Positions 60,521 to 64,000 of a DNA stretch of 64,000 nucleotides are shown here, one piece after another. The notes beneath the pieces were generated by a model, which was given only the letters and a program-made list of their open reading frames with translations, ran no database searches and was not told where the DNA came from. The DNA is from Lanius collurio. Its lineage: Eukaryota; Chordata; Aves; Passeriformes; Laniidae. The translations under genes were made by a program, and so were the position numbers. Location of the stretch: the NCBI GenBank assembly GCA_020086605.1, contig JACBWW010000022.1, positions 4,702,512 through 4,766,511 of the forward strand, given 5' to 3'. The first letter of the stretch is position 1, and each line of letters opens with the position of its first letter.

Positions 60521-63500
60521 GAAAAAGAAATCTCTTAACACTTTAACTGTATGAGGCTTGTTTTCACAGCCATAGCTCATTTCTGTGGCCTCTAATAGAA
60601 TATCAGTGTATTTCCAAATCCTCCCCTAAATATGGACTCAAACCAGGCAATTTCAGTATTTTTCCTCTGAAAACAGCACCAGTAAAAGTGTGTCCCTTCT
60701 GCTAGTGGAACCAAAAGAGGAAAAAGCCATGCAAGGATTGGGTTTATGTCTTTCAGTGCAGTACAGCACTCGGTGTTACAGCTGCAGCTCCAAAGCACCA
60801 TCTCCCAGCTGAAAGACAACTTGCTTTCTTTGTGCCTGGCTGTGCAGCAAGAGCCAGCTCTTGTCTGTGTTCACTGATTGAGTTCGCTTAGCCAACCGAG
60901 TCACAAACAAAATCTTCATTGTTTACTACCTTGCTGCTTTGTTGTTTGGAAGTTTTGCCACAAAAGGATTTCCAGCACCTAGAAGAGCCCAGTCTACTGC
61001 ACAGAGGCTGTGCTTGGCTTGACAAACCAACTCAGCCTGCTCACAGCCTGTCTCTGCCTCTAGCCTTTCCACACAGGTGTCAGTAGCTGAAATTTCAGAA
61101 AGATTTAGCCCAAGAGCCTAAACGCTTATAGTGAAAGATGAAGAGGCTTGAAGCCTCACAGCTTCCATGAGAAACAAGTATACCTCCTGTTGTAATTTCA
61201 GAGCAGCTCACAAGAGGCAGCAGATACATTTGCAAGAAGTTTTTCTGCTTCCATTCATACCATCTGCAATATGTCTTACTTCAATACAGCTCATTAGTTT
61301 ACACAAATTACACAATCCAGCCCTCTCCCTTCCAAAAGTCAGAGAGAAGAAGGACCCAAGCAGTCACTAAAATGTTCCACAGCTGGTTTGCACTGTAATG
61401 CATAGAAAATTGCTACTTAATAAAGCAAAGCAAAACAGTAAAGCAATAGTGACTCTAAATAAAGCAATACAGTGATGTTTCTGTTTGCTTTTCATACCCT
61501 AAGCCTCATAAAGGAAGCCTCATAAAGCTCTACAGATGCAAACAAAGTGCTCAGGTGTTAGAATGTGTCCGAGTTGAAGGTGTTTCCAATACCCACGTAA
61601 AGTACAGCACACACTCTGATTACAATATTACATATTTAAATAAAGATGCACCACTTCTTTAATTGAGCGACTGTCTATTTGATAAGGAACAAAGCATCAT
61701 TTTATTTACCATCAGGTTTGGGTTTTTTTACTATAAGGAGTAAAACTTGTATTATCACTTAGCATTTAGCACACACTGGATGCTGCATCCTGTTTCCCCT
61801 AACCTTTCTTTGTCCCTTGTCACCGAAGACAAAAGAGTCAGAGGGTTTGGGGTATCCACTGACAGCATACCAACCTGGGTATTCAAAATAAAGAAATCCT
61901 TACACAAACAGGATCCAGTTACAGACACTTAACTTGGTTTGTCCGAAGGAACAGGGAAATGCTGTGATAGGAAAGAAACTCCAAGAAGAGCATCATGATT
62001 TTTGTGATATCTCAGCTCTCAGGTTTATCACAGCCTTAGAAAATTACAGTGTGTTGCTGACTTTTATCTATGAGGAGCCTTCCAATTCTGGCAACACTCT
62101 CTGCCTTTATTACATAGGGCAGCTTTTCTTTTAAAATACCCCAGATATATTGAGACAAATATCCTGCACAAATAAGTGAACAATAGTCACACACGACAGA
62201 GAACAAACATAACTAAAGAATACAGCAACATCATCATTCACACCTGTGATGGGACTGAACTGGAGACTCAGTTCATCATCTTCTAGACACTTGATATTGC
62301 AGCTTTAATGTTGTTAATGTAGTCTCAATATATAAACCAGCACTGAACATACCTTAAATGAATCAGAGCCCCACAATTCTCAGTTCCTGACTTAGACTTG
62401 AGTCTAAGATCTACTCAGGAAATCAGAAACTATAATTATGGATGCTAGAATTTTCCAGGGAACATTTCTGAACAATTAGTTCTCACTGAAGGGATATTAA
62501 GAAGCTGCTAAGACATCAAAGTAGCTTAAGTACTGTCAAGCTAACATTGTGCATAATTTCATTCATAACAGACTTGAGAATGGAATTTTTCTTCCCTCTA
62601 CACATTCCATTTACCTCCTCAATATTGTTACACCCCATTAAACACTATAAAAGGATTATACGGAGAAAGTACCAAAGAGGAAAATACTCAATAAAATATG
62701 TACTTTTACAAACATCAGTAGGAGGTTTACAACACACAAATGAGCCCAAAAGAAAGGATAAGAGCTTTAGGTTCACACCATTTATTCAGCTCACAAACCA
62801 AGCAAAACCAAGCACACATGAAAATTTCTTCACACAAGAGCATCCTACCTGGTACCCACAGAACACTCTCATTTTTAGTAAAACTCATTAAAACAAAAAA
62901 AGCAAGCTAAAAACACAATAACAAACTTATGCCCAACACTATGTAGCAAAGGTAACTACAAAAAAACAGTTTGAAAAAGAATGCAGAATTAGGAAATGCT
63001 TAAAAGAGCAGTATCTAAAAGCATTAAAATAATTAATCATCAGGCTTCCATCATCATGCACTCAGACACTAAAGTAACAGCCCTCATCACTCAGCAATTA
63101 ACAAGCCAACTACTATTTGTATTTTTCAACACATCTGTTGCCAAGACAGTTTAGACAGTAAAGACAGTTTACTGTTGCCCTACCACAGTCTCCTTAGTCA
63201 TGCTCTGCAGGTGGAAAACAGGGGAAATCACCTTCATAAACCAGTAACTCTTCTTTCTTGATGCCACAACTCGTGTGAGAGTTTGAAGGGGACTGAGCAG
63301 ACAGGTTTTCCCACAGCCCACCCAGGATTCTTACTGTGCCTGGGCACCACAAGGCACAGAAACAGCCCACTGCTTACACACAGCCTTTCAACAACAAGCA
63401 TAAGCAAAACTGCTTTAACTGAAGCTTGCTTTTGCAGCTTGCAGATTCCTTTAGACAAATGCATCATGAAGAAGCTCTTACCTTCAGCAGGGTCCTCCTC

Positions 63501-64000
63501 CTGGCACACTGCAGCAGCAGGCAGCCTTCAAGGTGAGGTGGGTGAGCTGCCCACCCCTGGAAAAATGCTCACCATCACTGGCTGCTGGCTGGTGAGGCAA
63601 CACCAAAAGAAAAGACAGGCAAAGGGAGCAGTGCACTTTCCTCCTCAGTTTGCAGTGGGTAGAGAGCGGGCCACCCCCATTTTGTCCACAGAAATAAAAG
63701 GCAACTGGTTCCTCCCTCTTGGTTGGGTTGCAGCAGCTACAAGGCTCTCCGTGTCACTTTGATCTGCTCCAGCAGGAGACCAGCTTCAGATGCCTTCTTG
63801 CCCTCCACGATTTGTGCTCAATTCCCAGGCTCCTGGTGAAGGGCTAGGAGTGAGAGCTGTTTTCCTCCTCAGCAACTCCGACCATCAAGGTGCAGCACAG
63901 CTGTTAGCTGGGGAACTGGGCAGCCTCTGGCTTCCTTCACTCCTCGTCCTGCCTCTGTCATAGTAGGTGTATGGTGCCAGGGCAAGCATCAGGCTGAGCT
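60521..64000. other. Upstream flank, no gene recognised
   Basis: AT-rich DNA with a 14-base tandem duplication at 61501-61527 (AAGCCTCATAAAG twice). A 159-codon plus frame at 63283-63762 shows no domain. No exon or RNA gene supportable to the window end. Confidence 0.5.
61501..61527. repeat. Short tandem duplication
   Basis: AAGCCTCATAAAG occurs twice, separated by one G. Confidence 0.85.

Noticed and set aside
60304..60580. Phe/Leu/Val-rich frames that look like membrane proteins
   Set aside because: Translation of a T/G-only low-complexity tract.
59090..64000. First exon of CNEP1R1, expected neighbour on this side
   Set aside because: No ATG opening an MNSLEQ-like peptide was found; the gene probably lies beyond the window.
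1..64000. CRISPR arrays, operons, prophage, intact retrovirus, tRNA or rRNA genes
   Set aside because: None seen. The sequence has vertebrate character throughout. No regularly spaced repeats, tRNA B-box with matching A-box, or paired LTRs were noticed.

Overview
The window reads as nuclear DNA of an amniote, most likely a bird. It has long, gene-poor, AT-leaning non-coding DNA broken by short, very GC-rich CpG islands. It carries only sparse, old interspersed repeats (CR1/L3/MIR-like tails), with no Alu-like, young L1 or intact retroviral copies. An assembly gap sits inside the GC-richest promoter, as is common in bird assemblies. There is no bacterial, viral or organellar gene organisation, and almost every open frame here is a chance ORF.

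One gene can be named. On the minus strand at 24570-24609 there is a 40-nt first coding exon, ATG plus 12 further codons plus one base, encoding MSRRKQAKPRSVK and ending at a strong donor (AAAG|GTAAGG). To my knowledge this is the N-terminus of the MSRRK isoform of ZNF423 (OAZ/EBFAZ/Zfp423). The paralogue ZNF521 begins almost identically but with SLK in place of SVK, and is the main alternative. The exon lies in a CpG island (about 24.19-25.53 kb) that runs into a 360-N gap (25533-25892). Positions 1-24569 are therefore the 5' part of the large first intron, and 25893-64000 is the upstream flank.

Layout: 1-5.98 kb, intron without recognisable features; 5.98-6.83 kb, an intronic CpG island; 6.83-17.8 kb, intron with one old TE tail, a G4 motif and an unexplained 230-codon open frame; 17.8-24.1 kb, AT-rich intron with blocks that look like conserved non-coding elements; 24.19-25.9 kb, promoter, leader, first exon and gap; 26-30 kb, flank with three old repeat tails; 30.3-31.0 kb, a CpG-enriched block holding a possible 169-nt exon; 33.04-34.16 kb, a second strong CpG island; 35-58 kb, flank with microsatellites, old TE tails, AP-1 and CTCF-like sites and a G4 motif; 59.09-59.95 kb, a third upstream CpG island with a good CTCF motif and a CRE; 60.36-60.52 kb, T/G-rich low-complexity DNA; then unremarkable flank to the end.

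I see no new multi-gene system. The main interest is regulatory: one developmental transcription-factor promoter, three further orphan CpG islands, an unusually ATG-free leader, and a few candidate elements. All calls are from reading alone; no alignment, repeat masking or expression data were available.
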